Positions 10,277 through 19,957 of a stretch of DNA of 29,718 nucleotides are shown one piece after another. Under the pieces are notes generated by a model. It made no database searches. It was not told the DNA's origin and saw only the letters and a program-made list of their open reading frames with translations. A program made the position numbers and the translations under genes. This stretch comes from Tetmemena sp. SeJ-2015 (Eukaryota > Ciliophora > Spirotrichea > Sporadotrichida > Oxytrichidae), in the NCBI GenBank assembly GCA_027382625.1, contig JAJKFJ010020763.1, forward strand, positions 1 to 29,718, in the 5' to 3' direction. Numbering within the stretch: position 1 is the stretch's first letter; each line of letters opens with the position of its first letter.

Positions 10277-10952
10277 TCAGTTAAGAAGACATTTAAAGGA
10301 ATTTTTTTTTCCATTTTTGAAAGCCACTTCTTATTCAAATAAATAAAAAACCTTAACATTTTAATTCCAAATCGACGATACATTTTATTAACATTTTTTT
10401 AAAAAAAAATTAATAAAAATGCTTAATTATGTTCGAGAAAACTCTTTACAATAAATTTCATCAAAGAAGTTCAAAATATAATGATAATAAAGATAAAATA
10501 CAATCTTAAGCTTAAAAACTTAAGAATTTGAAATTTCTAATTAAACTTAATTTCTTATAATTCTATCTATATCTGGGGCATAACAAAATTTCTCAAATTC
10601 TTCTTTGAATACCTTCAAATGAAGATGTTTTATTAAGTCTAGAGAGAAAGCACAATTGCGTTGACCTTCAAAGGTGAACCATCTGAGTGGCCTGTCCATT
10701 TCATATTCAAAAGGCTAAGAGTATCGGAGGTAAAAATAGAAACCAAGATAATGTTAACTAAATTAGAATTGGTCAGCAAACTTAATATCATGTTGCGTTT
10801 TACCTTTTTGATTTTCCCCCCCAATTTTTGTGTAAATCTATTTGAATGCTATTTCAATTTCTGCTATCAAAACCTTTCCATTCTTTTTTTATTAAAAAAG
10901 ATACAATATGTTTGAGATACATTTTTTATGAATGTAAATAAAATTTAATTAT
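10277..10952 (-). CDS. 225-codon open frame in TGA-only code, unknown function
   Basis: The minus-strand frame is free of TGA from about 10952 to TGA at 10279-10277. Its first part includes KVLIAEIEIAFKQIYTKIGG and QHYLGFYFYLRYSQPFEYEM. Then come DRPLRWFTFEGQRNCAFSLD and HLKVFKEEFEKFCYAPDID. Residue use (Phe, Tyr, Lys, Glu, with Trp as TGG) looks protein-like, and TAA and TAG are used for Gln. The only in-frame ATG I place with certainty is at 10699-10697, so the true start may lie upstream or be lost. The 3' third is more AT-rich and may be read-through beyond a decayed end. No family recognised. Confidence 0.45.
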
Positions 10953-11707
10953 ATTTTTCATTTAATAATATACTTTATTAAAATAATTAATGGGGTTATA
11001 ATAGAGTTGCTGGATTCCCTTTCAGAATAGTCAATAAAATATTTCATAACATAATTTGATATTAAATAAGAGCATAAATTATTGGTTTACTTGCTTTGCT
11101 CTCTCTTTTGAAGGGCAAAAATCTGGGCGATGTGGACAATTTTTTTTCATATTTCCTTATTAAAATTTAGTAAATGTTTGCTAAAATTAAAATAAGAGCA
11201 ATATGTTGGAATGGAGTTCTAAATAGGACTGCAATCCAATCTGTATAATTATTCTATCTCAAATCAATAATTATTTAAACATTCCTGTTTTGTTCTTCAT
11301 TATAAAAAAGTTACCTCATTGTTGATACGTGTTATCTAATTGATATCTGTTATAAATATATTCATATTCATCATTGATAAAATGTCTCAACTTTATTTTA
11401 TCTTTCAGAAGAAGATAATTAAAATCGACGATATATATTTAAAAATAAAATAGTTTTAAAATAAAATCCAAATTTACTCGTTGTGAACTACAAATATCGC
11501 ATTTTTTTCATTTAGCTTGAAATAATACAAATTAAATTTTTTAAGTGTATTTAAAAATAATCATGAGAAGAAGTTTAATACATTCATTTTTAAGAAAAGT
11601 TTTATAATATTTTATTAGGTAAATTTAAAGAATAAAAAAAGACTTTATTTATAATCAAAAATATTTATCAATAGGCTATAAGCAAGGATATTCTTTTTTC
11701 TGTGTTT
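10953..11707. other. AT-rich stretch without an assigned gene
   Basis: No repeat copy, RNA gene or recognised coding motif found. Confidence 0.5.
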
Positions 11708-12064
11708 TATAATAAATCAAAATTCTAATTGCAATTTAAAAATGAGGGTTTGCAAATTATTGGCTATCACCATGCTATCTGCTGTAGTTTAATAGCCAAT
11801 TAAAAAATTAAAATTCATTCACAGCATTTCACAGCAGCGAAGTATAATGAGCAAAAGATCTGAATTAGCAATATTTAACTTTATTCAAAATTTTATCTCT
11901 CATAACTATGAACTGAGCGCTCCCTTGTTAAGATATAAAAATTTTGTATACTCTTCTAAATTAAGTGAGATGATTTTATTATTTTGGAGATAGTTTATCT
12001 ACCATATCTTCATTATTTTTTTAATTTAACTCTAATTATCAATAAAATCTAGGAAATATTATAA
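11708..12064 (-). mobile_element. R1-I: diverged member of the R1 IES family
   Basis: It aligns to R1-C and R1-D through GGCTATCAC...CTGCTG, CACAGCA(T/C)TTC(A/T)CAGCAGCG and GAACTGAGCGCTCCCTT. The tips are worn: TATAATAAAT at the left and ATATTATA at the right, in place of TATAGTAG and CAGCTATA. It is in tandem with R1-C in the same orientation. Confidence 0.6.
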
Positions 12065-12142
12065 AATTGAATTAATTATTGAGAAAATCAGTGAATAAGT
12101 CAATTAATTCAAAAGATTTGTGTAACAGCCATTTAATTGATT

Positions 12143-12558
12143 TATAGTCGGAATTTTAATTAAAATCGGTGATTGGTTTAAATAATAAATGGAGAGTTGC
12201 AACTTCGTGTCAGTTGAAATCGCAGATTCACACCCTGATCTGCAGCTTGTTCGATAGCTTATTAAAAATTAATATGAGTTTCATCTTTAATCATCTTCAC
12301 AGCACTTCTCAGCAGCGAGATATGACTCACGCATTCTTCTTCATCATCTTCATCTTCTTCATCTAAACTTGTGTCGCTTATAACTCTTGACTGAGCGCTC
12401 CCACACAAAAGTTGCAAGGATAAAAAGTTCTTAGAATTTTATGCTGAATCGAATGGTCTAATTATTATTCAAATTTTGAGATACTCAATCAGCCCCGATT
12501 TAAACCTTTTAATTTAATATCTAATTTAATTCTCTTTTTTATTAAATTCTCAGCTATA
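12143..12558 (-). mobile_element. R1-C: member of the ~410 bp R1 IES family
   Basis: The left end TATAGTCGG starts at 12143 and the right end CAGCTATA finishes at 12558, so both tips begin TATAG when read inwards. The excised length would be 414 bp. In the minus orientation it carries the same acidic reading as R1-A, with an extra Glu codon. It then continues as EQAADQGVNLRFQLTRSC, which the other copies shift out of frame. Confidence 0.85.
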
Positions 12559-12569
12559 TTGATAATCGG

Positions 12570-13440
12570 GGTTTAATAAGCGGTTTCTTAATTCAAATAC
12601 ACTATTAGAGGTCTGCCACTAGAAATATAGCTCATTATTGAAACCAACTTTAACTACTCACTTTTAGATTTAGCAGCACCTCTCCGCTCTTAACTAGCCT
12701 GCACTCATTCTGCTTTCTTATCCCACTTTCTTCAGCTACTCCACCGTCTCACCTTGCTTTCATATCTTCGTATTTAGGGACATAGATGGCTTTCTGAGGA
12801 TGTTTTACCGATTCGCCAAGGACCACACCTAAGGATCTGCAGTTTTCCATTGTCACTCGCTTTCCAATTGCATTCTATAATGTGGTTTGTCAAAGCCTTA
12901 GAATGATTCAAGAATGAAGTCATCTTGATTCTAACTCTAAATTCCTAAGTGCTTTTATACAACTCGCCAATTCGCACTACATCGCCTCGCCAATTTGCAA
13001 CAATTAGTTCGAGCATTTGCGAACTTACAATTCTAAGGAGAGCTGCACTTGCCTGTCTAGCACCTATTACTATGGTATCTGCTCCTGGAATATGCCTCGC
13101 TTTTTGGTACCATCATGAATCTGGCCCAAAGATCTTTATGTATGCACTAAGCCAACTTGATTTATTACCTCAACGCGGAGATGTTTATAAAAAGAGCTGT
13201 TTCAAGCTCACGAGGCTTGCATTAAGGCAAGTCCACCCTGCTCCACGGTGATCAAAGCTATGCGTAAAATCGATTCTCGTGGACTGGCAGCCAAAATTAA
13301 ATTATAATGCCTTAGTACATGCGGAAAGCAAATGTATTTGAAAGAGCGTGACCAAGACATCTGTTTCTAAAAGCAGCCTCTTAGAATGAGATATAGATTT
13401 TTGTATGATTCATAAATGACTTCCATTCTTGTACTAGATT
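12570..13440. other. GC-richer block, coding strand unresolved
   Basis: This block is clearly richer in G+C than its surroundings. On the plus strand, 12949-13251 has no stop of any kind for 100 codons. On the minus strand, three frames in the TGA-only code are open for 80-110 codons. One contains DTIVIGARQASAALLRIVSS and another ends RVTMENCRSLGVVLGESVK, then KAIYVPKYEDMKA. Composition suggests real, perhaps somatically retained, coding DNA or a structured RNA. I could not choose a strand or name a family. Confidence 0.35.
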
Positions 13441-13789
13441 AATAAAACTCAAATTTTAATTACGTAAATACTAAGTAACCAGCTGTTAATTTAAGCATTT
13501 AAGCATTTTTAAAATTTTATCATCACCTTGATTTTCTCAATATATATTTGATTTAGTTAAATTGCACTATTTAAAATTTCTTTTTATGACTTCTTTTGAT
13601 TATTCAACTGTAGCAAAAACAACAATAAGGATAAATTTAAACTTTTGATTATTAGACCAGAATTAAGAGATATTAGAAATACAGCCAGGAAATAAATAAA
13701 AAAGTTTAAAAGTACATCTATCCTTATTGTATTTCAAGGATCAGATTTAGTTTATCTTATGTTTATGAAATCTTACATATCTATTTTAC
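13441..13789. other. AT-rich spacer
   Basis: No supported feature. Confidence 0.5.
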
Positions 13790-14330
13790 GATCTCTGGCA
13801 TAGCATATCTAATGAGAAAAAAAAGCTCTCACGCTAAAGCAAACAAGTGCAAACTTAAGTATGGTGGAGTGAAAATGACTATCGCACTTTTCAGTGCAAG
13901 CCTCTCCTCTCTATTTTTCCGATATGCAACAAATGCGCAAGTAGTATCATTCGAGAGAGCGTTTCACGGCGCACCTATCGCACATTGAGCGCACTCAAGA
14001 AAGTTACGCTATCAAGTGGAAAATGCATTTGCACTCTTCATCACTTATCATTTCAAGTATGTAATCATCATTTCTACTTAGAGTGTAAAGATATAAGTGA
14101 GTGACATAGAGTAAATACACAGTATATAAAGAGTATATGCTTGCTAGCTCTTCACACTCTATCGCAGGTTAAGTTTCGATGCGCGCTCTCGATGCAATTC
14201 AGCATTACTCAGCGTGGGATGTGAGAGCGCACTTGCTTATTGCTTCTGTAGTGATAATGATGCATTGAACCTCTACGTTTCTAATAGCATACATGCTAAT
14301 GAACCTGGGATGGCTATAAGTAGATAATAC
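13790..14330. other. GC-richer block with GCGC/GCAC motifs, no gene assigned
   Basis: Motifs such as GAGCGCACT, GAGAGCGCACTT and GCGCGCTC recur, and GCACTTTTCAGTGC can form a small hairpin. Only a 37-codon ATG frame (from ATGACTATCGCAC) is seen. A related GCGCACTT motif lies at the end of the window. This could be regulatory or an RNA gene; nothing decisive was found. Confidence 0.3.
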
Positions 14331-15834
14331 TCTTAGAGTTATGTTTTAATTTTGAAATATTATTTAGTTAATTTAATAATATCTGAATACTTTATTAAAA
14401 ATTCTTTAATTTAAATAAAACCCTTCTAAATCTTTATTTTTGTACAAAATATTACAATATTTTAAAAATAGAATTAAGATTTATAAGTTTCTCTAAAATT
14501 AATGTCTTTATTTGGAAATATCTGCTATAATTATTAATTAGTTCAAAAAAGTTATTTGCATATCTGAATAATTTTTATAATTTACTCTGTTCGATTAAAT
14601 AATCTACATCTAATACCTTGCAGCATTCGCAGGTTAAGAAAAATATTATCTGGGTGTAAAGACTGTCCACTATTATTATTGGCTGAATACGAATAAAAAT
14701 GGGGGTATGAACTATAAAATGCAATTTTAGAGAAGGTGGGTATAGTATGTGTGGATAACTGGCAACTGTAGAGAAATAAATTTATAAAATTGGATGCTCA
14801 ATATTTTGGAATTCTACCCTTATAGAATTAGAATTAAGATTATAGTAAATAATCAGATAGCAATAAAAATTATGGATTAGAGGTTATTTTAATCTTTTTT
14901 AATTACTATCAATTTTCCTTTTGTAATCATCCTATAATATCATGCTGCTTTATTCCTTTTTATATATTTATTTTAGGTTATTTCATTAACTTATTCTTAT
15001 ATTTTTATTAAAATATATTGACTTATAATCTTAATACTAGTAATTTTTAACTTACTATTAAGTTAATTAATTATAAATTTGAGCCAAAATGTGGAATATA
15101 ATCAAAGCATCCCTTTCTACATTTGAATCTCCTAATAGCATGAACTCTTTTGCACAAAATTTTATATATAATAAATTAAAGTGTATCTATTTTTGCGATG
15201 GCAACAAGTATGAAATTAATGTTTTATACTAAATCTTTCTAATTTCCGAGATCATACTCCCCCTCCTAATAAATTAACTTTTTCTCGGCTAATTTAAGCA
15301 TTTAAGATAATTTATAAAATTTTTGAGTTGTTCGAGCTTCGTATTAAGCGTAAAATGCTTAGTTGTTCGAAATCATAAAACTATTGAATGGAAATTAATC
15401 AATGGGAATTGATTCTTTAAAATAATATTTTTATCAGATTAAAAGAATGACTAGTTTAGAGAGATATTTTTAATACTAACCAGTAACTTACAGTCAAATA
15501 GATTAATGTAGAAGCAAAAAAATTAAGAAAAAGTATTTAAAGGATAGGTTGGAGTTCCTTTATTTTGATCTTTCAAAATTAAGGCTACTTTATCTCTAAC
15601 AATTATCATTTATCTATTTTCATTAAGATTCAATCAGCCTTTGATGTTGAAGATGTAAAATAAAAAAAACTAAGTCTAAGAATAAATTAAAAAGATTGGA
15701 TATTAAAAAAATAACTACAGGATAAATCAGTTTTGAAAGATAGTACGCGATTCAGAAAATATTGCGAGTTCTTTTTTACTATAATGACTTTTAACTCTCC
15801 TATAAAAAGTGTTAGGAAAAATAAATTTTTTAAA
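14331..15834. other. AT-rich stretch with possible worn IES ends
   Basis: TATTGGCTGAATACGAATAA at 14677 resembles the left tip of 21330-21986 (TATAGGCTAAATACGATAA). CTTCGTATTAAGCGTA near 15337-15352 resembles an inverted right tip. They are about 675 bp apart, the length of the other TATAGG elements. TATAGGTTGAATATGAAT at 15835 is another possible left tip. The pairings are not secure and no gene is supported. Confidence 0.3.
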
Positions 15835-16089
15835 TATAGGTTGAATATGAATACATGATAGAGGGTAAGCAAAACCTAATGAAGATAGAGAACAAAAAGG
15901 AAAAAAATTTTTTTATATTTATATATATATAAAATATATATATAATATATATATATATTAAATTAGAGATAGTTAAAAAGCATTATGATTTTATTTAAAT
16001 TTAATGAGGGAGTCAGCTCCAGCTAAAGAACATCCATATTTTCCATTTATTACTCCGTCAGAATCGATTTCAAATTTAGGTTCTGCGCT

Positions 16090-16340
16090 TTGAGTAGGGT
16101 GAGGGTACACAATTTTTGGATGCTGTAGTCAGAGAGGGTTCTGCTATTTCTCGTTGAAGATCTTGTTCTGGATGCTGTTCAAAAATACGCAAGTGTAAAC
16201 ATATTTTGTATTTCTTAAGTTTGCCTGCGAAGATGAGTCTCTATTGTTCGGGAGGGATACCCTCGTTGCTCTAGGCACTTGCCTACTAGTTTTCATCGTC
16301 AAGTTTTAAAAGTTGAGTTTTTTTTTGTTAAGTAGTGGTT
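16090..16340 (-). pseudogene. Broken ubiquitin-like gene
   Basis: On the minus strand one frame reads ENQQASAQSNEG, then IPPEQQRLIFAGK, with the second Gln of QQ written TAG. Ubiquitin residues 33-48 agree at 14 of 16 positions (N for K33 and E for D39), and E24, N25, A28 and Q31 are also kept. After K48 a 63-base piece is inserted, with CTT at both junctions. QLEDG survives only as a worn, one-base-short trace. RTLSDYSIQKLCTLT then follows in a shifted frame, matching residues 54-67 at 11 of 14 positions. The C-terminal RLRGG is absent and the N-terminal strand is hard to align. Ubiquitin is a 76-residue protein tag attached through its C-terminal Gly, so this copy cannot be functional as read. 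It may be a pseudogene, or a gene segment still carrying germline-only DNA. Confidence 0.75.
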
Positions 16341-17433
16341 GTTTTTATAACATAATTGTTGAGATAGACATTTAAATTTAAAAAAAACTCTATTTTTAAA
16401 GGTAATAAAAATATAAATTTTACAAAAAGAAAACTTAAAAGTATTTCAACTTAAACCAATCCAAATATGTATTCTTAATTCATATAATTTTCCTAAAATA
16501 AAAATATTTAACTTTTAATAAAATTTTTTTTTAAAAAATGTTAAAAAATATAATTTTATATTGTTCGAGTTTGTCGTATTAAAGTTCTACTACGTAGTTT
16601 ATTTAATTATAGGTGAAAATTTATTGATCAATCAAAGTTATTATTTACATTAAATTGTGTACATTCTTGTAGCTAAATAAATTTAAAGTTGTAAACTCTT
16701 ATTTACTAATGACTCGATAGGAATATGAAAATGTGGTTGCTACAATATCTCATTACTAAGCAGTGCAGTTGAGAACATTAAAAAATAAACTACTGAGGGT
16801 TTTCAAGCAGCGTGTCCAGTTTGAGTAATTGCTAAAAAAAAGATTTTAAGGAGGAACAGTTTAATTCAGTTCACTCGGATTTTCCTCAATAAAATTTGAG
16901 GAAGAGTTTCAATATCAATTCTATGTATGATCCAGGGTTATATTTATATAAGCGAAATAGGTGTCCACTCATTTTGAGGATATCTTTAAAATACCTTGTG
17001 AGTTATCTTCTTTAATTCCTATAATGCATCTCTATATCATATATTGAGATTTTTTATTGGAAGTGATGAGTTGAGGTATCTATTTGCTCTTCATAAGATG
17101 ACACCTTATTTTACCGAGAAGACTTACATATAATCAAAATATAAAAAATAAACTATGTTCTTTAATTAATGGTTTCAATTTACGACATTTGATGTGTATC
17201 CTTTGCCTATTTAGATTCCTCTTTAGCGATCGCCCCTTAAGTATTTGCAACTACAAGATAAATCAAATAATTAAACTATTTATTATAATTTATTATTTAA
17301 ATTCAAAATAAGCAGATATATTTCAAATTATAATCGAAGTTATAATCAAAGTTTATAATTATAAAATTTTGATTCAGATTAAAGATTTCATGAATATATT
17401 TGTAAAACATACTTAAATCTTAAAGAGAATTTA
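16341..17433. other. AT-rich stretch without an assigned gene
   Basis: TATAGGTGAAAA near 16608 and CCTATA near 17018 could be IES tips but do not pair convincingly. TTGTTCGAGTTTGTCGTATTAA at about 16560 repeats TTGTTCGAGCTTCGTATTAA at about 15327. The last 40 bases are the 3' flank of R1-G and appear to finish the minus-strand gene (see 18039-18345). Confidence 0.35.
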
Positions 17434-17719
17434 TATTAGTTAAAACTTAAATAAAAATCGGAAATGAATTAAAATTATAAACGAAGAGTTGAAAATTGTT
17501 GGCATTTAAGTTTTGATTTACTTAGCTAAAAATGGGGCTTACTCCATAACTCATCAAATTATATTTTACATTCAGATCCAATGATAGAAAATTAAAAAAA
17601 AAGGAATTAATTATTAATTCCCACAATTAGAGGGAACTTCTCGCACCAGATGATCTTTTAGATGGATTTGAAGCTATCTCTCTAAAGTTAAAGTAAAAAG
17701 ACTAAAAAAAGTGACTTCT

Positions 17720-17809
17720 TATAGTAAAAGCTGGCTTCCCAGCCAGCATTGTAAAACCGGGGCTGAAAGGATAATAATATGAGTTTGATCTCCTATCATT
17801 ATTACTATA
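17720..17809. mobile_element. Small TA-bounded insertion nested in R1-G
   Basis: TATAGTAA at 17720 and its inverted copy TTACTATA ending at 17809 bound about 88 bp, a common size for short Paramecium IESs. It contains the perfect hairpin GCTGGC-TTCCCA-GCCAGC. An alternative is that these are duplicated R1 tips inside a rearranged copy. Confidence 0.4.
17730..17747. repeat. GC hairpin GCTGGC/GCCAGC
   Basis: A perfect 6-bp stem with a 6-base loop (TTCCCA), conspicuous in AT-rich surroundings. It lies just inside the left tip of the nested insertion. Confidence 0.6.
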
Positions 17810-18038
17810 GAAGCAAACTGCTAAGATATTTTTAAGTTACAAACTCAGAACAAATAAATTAGCCAAGTTCAAAAACTTCTGAAAGAGATAGCTATCTCCT
17901 CAGCTCTAATACGAGAAAAAATGCTTAATCAAGCAGAGATAATTTAAGCCCAAAACTTCATACTTCAACTGCCAAATAATTTACTTTTAATAATAAAATA
18001 ATTATTAAATCAATTCTCTTTTCTTAATTCGCAGCTAT

Positions 18039-18345
18039 AATTTAATTCTTAAACGACTTTTGATGTATAGTTAACTTTATTAAGATCTTGAGGTGGAGCA
18101 ATCGGTTTTCTTTTACTACTTTTGAAATGATTGGCCAATTTATCTATTGTTTCTTTCATTAAATAATATAATTTAGAAAATAATAATGCTTGTATAATTG
18201 AATTACTTGTTGTGGCTCTTTGGGAATGGGAATTTTATTGTCTATCATGGGTAGATTTATATTAGATTTCATCTCTTCTTCTTTTAAAACAATTTTTAAA
18301 AGTTGATGAATTAAATAATTATTTGTGAAAATTATTAAAATAGAG
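18039..18345 (-). pseudogene. 3' part of the 17-22 kb gene (segment R3, copy 2)
   Basis: The minus strand contains EEEMKSNINLPMIDNKI, IPIPKEPQQVIQLYKHYYF, a TGA at 18158-18156, and in the next frame KETIDKLANHFKSSKRKP and APPQDLNKVNYTSKVVQELN. Homologous to 2997-3340. A one-base shift at about 18160 separates the PKEP and LANHF blocks, which are in one frame in the other copy. It runs into R1-G at TA 18038-18039. Function unknown. Confidence 0.55.
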
Positions 18346-18556
18346 AATGAAATCTAAAGAAAATTTTTGAAATAATTAATTTATGACCTCAAATTAGTTA
18401 AATATTTAAATTAAGTAAATAAATTAATCTTTTTTTAATAACAAAATTGTATTCATTCTTTTCATCAAATTTAAATACTACATTTCAAGGCTTTTAAAGG
18501 AGAGTTTGAATTTGAGCTTGTATTAATTATACTGATATTGATAGCTAAAACATTTC

Positions 18557-18796
18557 TCAATTCATATCTTTATATATAAAGCTACTCTAATATTTCTAGA
18601 TTTTATTACTATAAAATATAAATTGTTTAAGAATTTAATTTTGCATTTTAAATATAATAGTGCTATTTATCTTAATAAATGTATTTTTATTATTTTATAA
18701 ATCTAATATTAATTCTTCACAGTTGAATTATTAGTTCTTCCATTGGTTCACAAACTTAATTAGATTATTGTATAAATAATTTCACAAAACTAATGA
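18557..18796 (-). pseudogene. Middle part of the 17-22 kb gene (segment R6, copy 2)
   Basis: Eighty codons without TGA on the minus strand: NNLIKFVNQWKNQQFNCEEL, then NNKNTFIKINSTIIFKMQNQ and NKIQKYQSSFIYKDMN, ending at TGA 18559-18557. The first block matches NSLMNFVKQWKIQNFNCEEL at 4577-4640, with TAA/Gln at equivalent or neighbouring places. In the other copy a G-run transposon sits just after CEEL; here the sequence is uninterrupted. Confidence 0.55.
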
Positions 18797-19292
18797 GATA
18801 GAAAAATATTATTTTTAATTTTATTATTAGTGAGAGCTTAAAGCTCTATTTTTTAGATTAAGCAATAAATTTATTAATATAATTTTATTTATGCTTTACA
18901 AAAAAAAAATTATGGGGGGTACTGAAATTAACCTTCACACCAACCCATAATAAATAAATTACATACTGTAAATAATCTAAGTCAAAATTGTTTCAAAAGG
19001 CCAATAAACTTTTTGTGTAATTAATTGCAAAAGGGGAATTATATTAAATTTAAGATTTAAAGCATATTAAAATAAATAAAGTTTAAAAATTTATTTTAAA
19101 AAACTGAAAGAGAATCAATGCGTAAATTATAAAATTTTATTGGACATTTTTAGTATAGTAAAATTGTCTCACTCTTATTATTTATTCCTATTATAGAAGA
19201 TTCAATCTTAAATCTCAAAAATTATTTAATTTCCTAGGTCTTAGCTAAGTATATTATAAGTCAACCTAATTTGCTAAATAAATTTGAATGAT
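18797..19292. other. AT-rich segment between R6 and IES-C
   Basis: Its upper part (19204-19292) continues the minus-strand frame from across IES-C (QSFKFIQQIRLTYNILSQDL) to TGA at 19204-19202. The rest has one open minus-strand frame without a match. Probably part of, or between parts of, the same gene. Confidence 0.35.
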
Positions 19293-19957
19293 TATAGGTC
19301 AAATACGAATTGTTGATTGGCGACTGCTATATCTATAAAATAAATAATTTTTAATGTTTTTTAGTGTGAGCGCCAGTCCTTGACTGTTTTTTAAGAATTG
19401 AGGATTTAAATAACTAACTCGGAGAATTGCTGCTTGTCATCTTTGTTTACACTGCCTACATTTAGTTATTGTTTATTTATTTTGTTTGTCTCCTTATCTT
19501 TTCTTTCATTTTGATGTCTTGTTCATACTTGTGATAGAAATCATCAGCAACATCTCCAGTCTGATTGAATATATCTGTCGTTTCAAAAGGCTTTAAGTTG
19601 GAAGAGGGAGCTGTTTTGTTTTGCACTAGTAGTGGGAGTGCGCTTCTTGCTGTATCTGACTAGGTTGAAGGTTAGTTCAAAATTGAAAGCATCTTTAATT
19701 GCTTTTTGGATTTTAATGATGTATGTCTGCCTGCCCTCCCAAGATGATCACGAAGATAATGCAGTAGGTATAGTTGTTGAAGTAAAGAACACAGAGGGAA
19801 CTCCAAAGGAGCTCAACCTCCACCTTCCATTTTATGATTAGTTTTGTTATTAAATTTAAATAGTTAAAACAGTCAAGGACTCACACTAAAAAACATTAAA
19901 AATTATTTATTTTATAGATATAGCAGTCGCCAATCAACAATTCGTATTTGACCTATA
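19293..19957. mobile_element. IES-C: TA-bounded element with ~95-bp inverted repeats
   Basis: The left arm (19293-about 19391) and right arm (about 19866-19957) are near-identical inverted repeats. They begin TATAGGTCAAATACGAATTG and differ mainly by a 6-base insertion (CGCCAG) in the left arm. The tips fit TAYAG with TA boundaries, and the excised length would be 663 bp. Removal at TA joins minus-strand codons FEIY to QSFKF with no stop. Long inverted repeats plus a TA target point to descent from a TA-inserting (Tc1/mariner-like) transposon; that is inference. Confidence 0.8.
19400..19845. pseudogene. Coding-like cargo of IES-C, strand unresolved
   Basis: The plus strand has CLPSQDDHEDNAVGIVVEVK, then NTEGTPKELNLHLPFYD, ending at 19841 (TAG, which would be Gln). 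The minus strand has NLKPFETTDIFNQTGDVADD and then FYHKYEQDIKMKEKIRRQTK in one frame. The two good stretches face each other and overlap little. Either one is antisense noise, or the cargo holds two convergent remnants. No transposase motif is recognised. Confidence 0.3.

Larger units (their letters stand above)
17434..18039 (-). mobile_element. R1-G: enlarged R1 IES with a nested insertion
   Basis: The right end CGCAGCTATA stops at 18039. The left end is TATTAGTTAAAACTT, followed by AAAAATCGG as in the family. The length is about 604 bp against about 410 for other copies. Part of the excess may be the nested TATAGTAA-bounded piece at 17720-17809. Taken out at TA, the flanks join as GAATTAAATTATAAATTC on the minus strand. 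The frame of segment R3 then runs on (VVQELNYKFSLRFKYVLQIY) to a TGA. Confidence 0.65.

Noticed and set aside
10108..10383. Minus-strand 91-codon frame
   Set aside because: Low-complexity Phe/Ile/Asn reading overlapping the tail of another frame; no support.
10813..10822. C-run as a further transposon tip
   Set aside because: A plain homopolymer without the GGCCTTTCCTCG motif or an inverted partner.
10639..10824. Minus-strand 61-codon standard-code frame
   Set aside because: It overlaps, in another frame, the longer TGA-only frame 10277-10952, which has the more protein-like content.
10661..10915. Plus-strand 84-codon standard-code frame
   Set aside because: It is antisense to the longer, better minus-strand frame 10277-10952; its Phe/Leu-rich reading is the mirror of Lys/Glu-rich codons.
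12169..12366. Plus-strand 65-codon frame within R1-C
   Set aside because: Antisense to the acidic reading shared by R1-A and R1-C; the Phe/Ile tail is the mirror of the Asp/Glu run.
15687..15872. Minus-strand 61-codon Phe/Leu-rich frame
   Set aside because: Composition follows T-rich sequence; no conserved copy and no motif.
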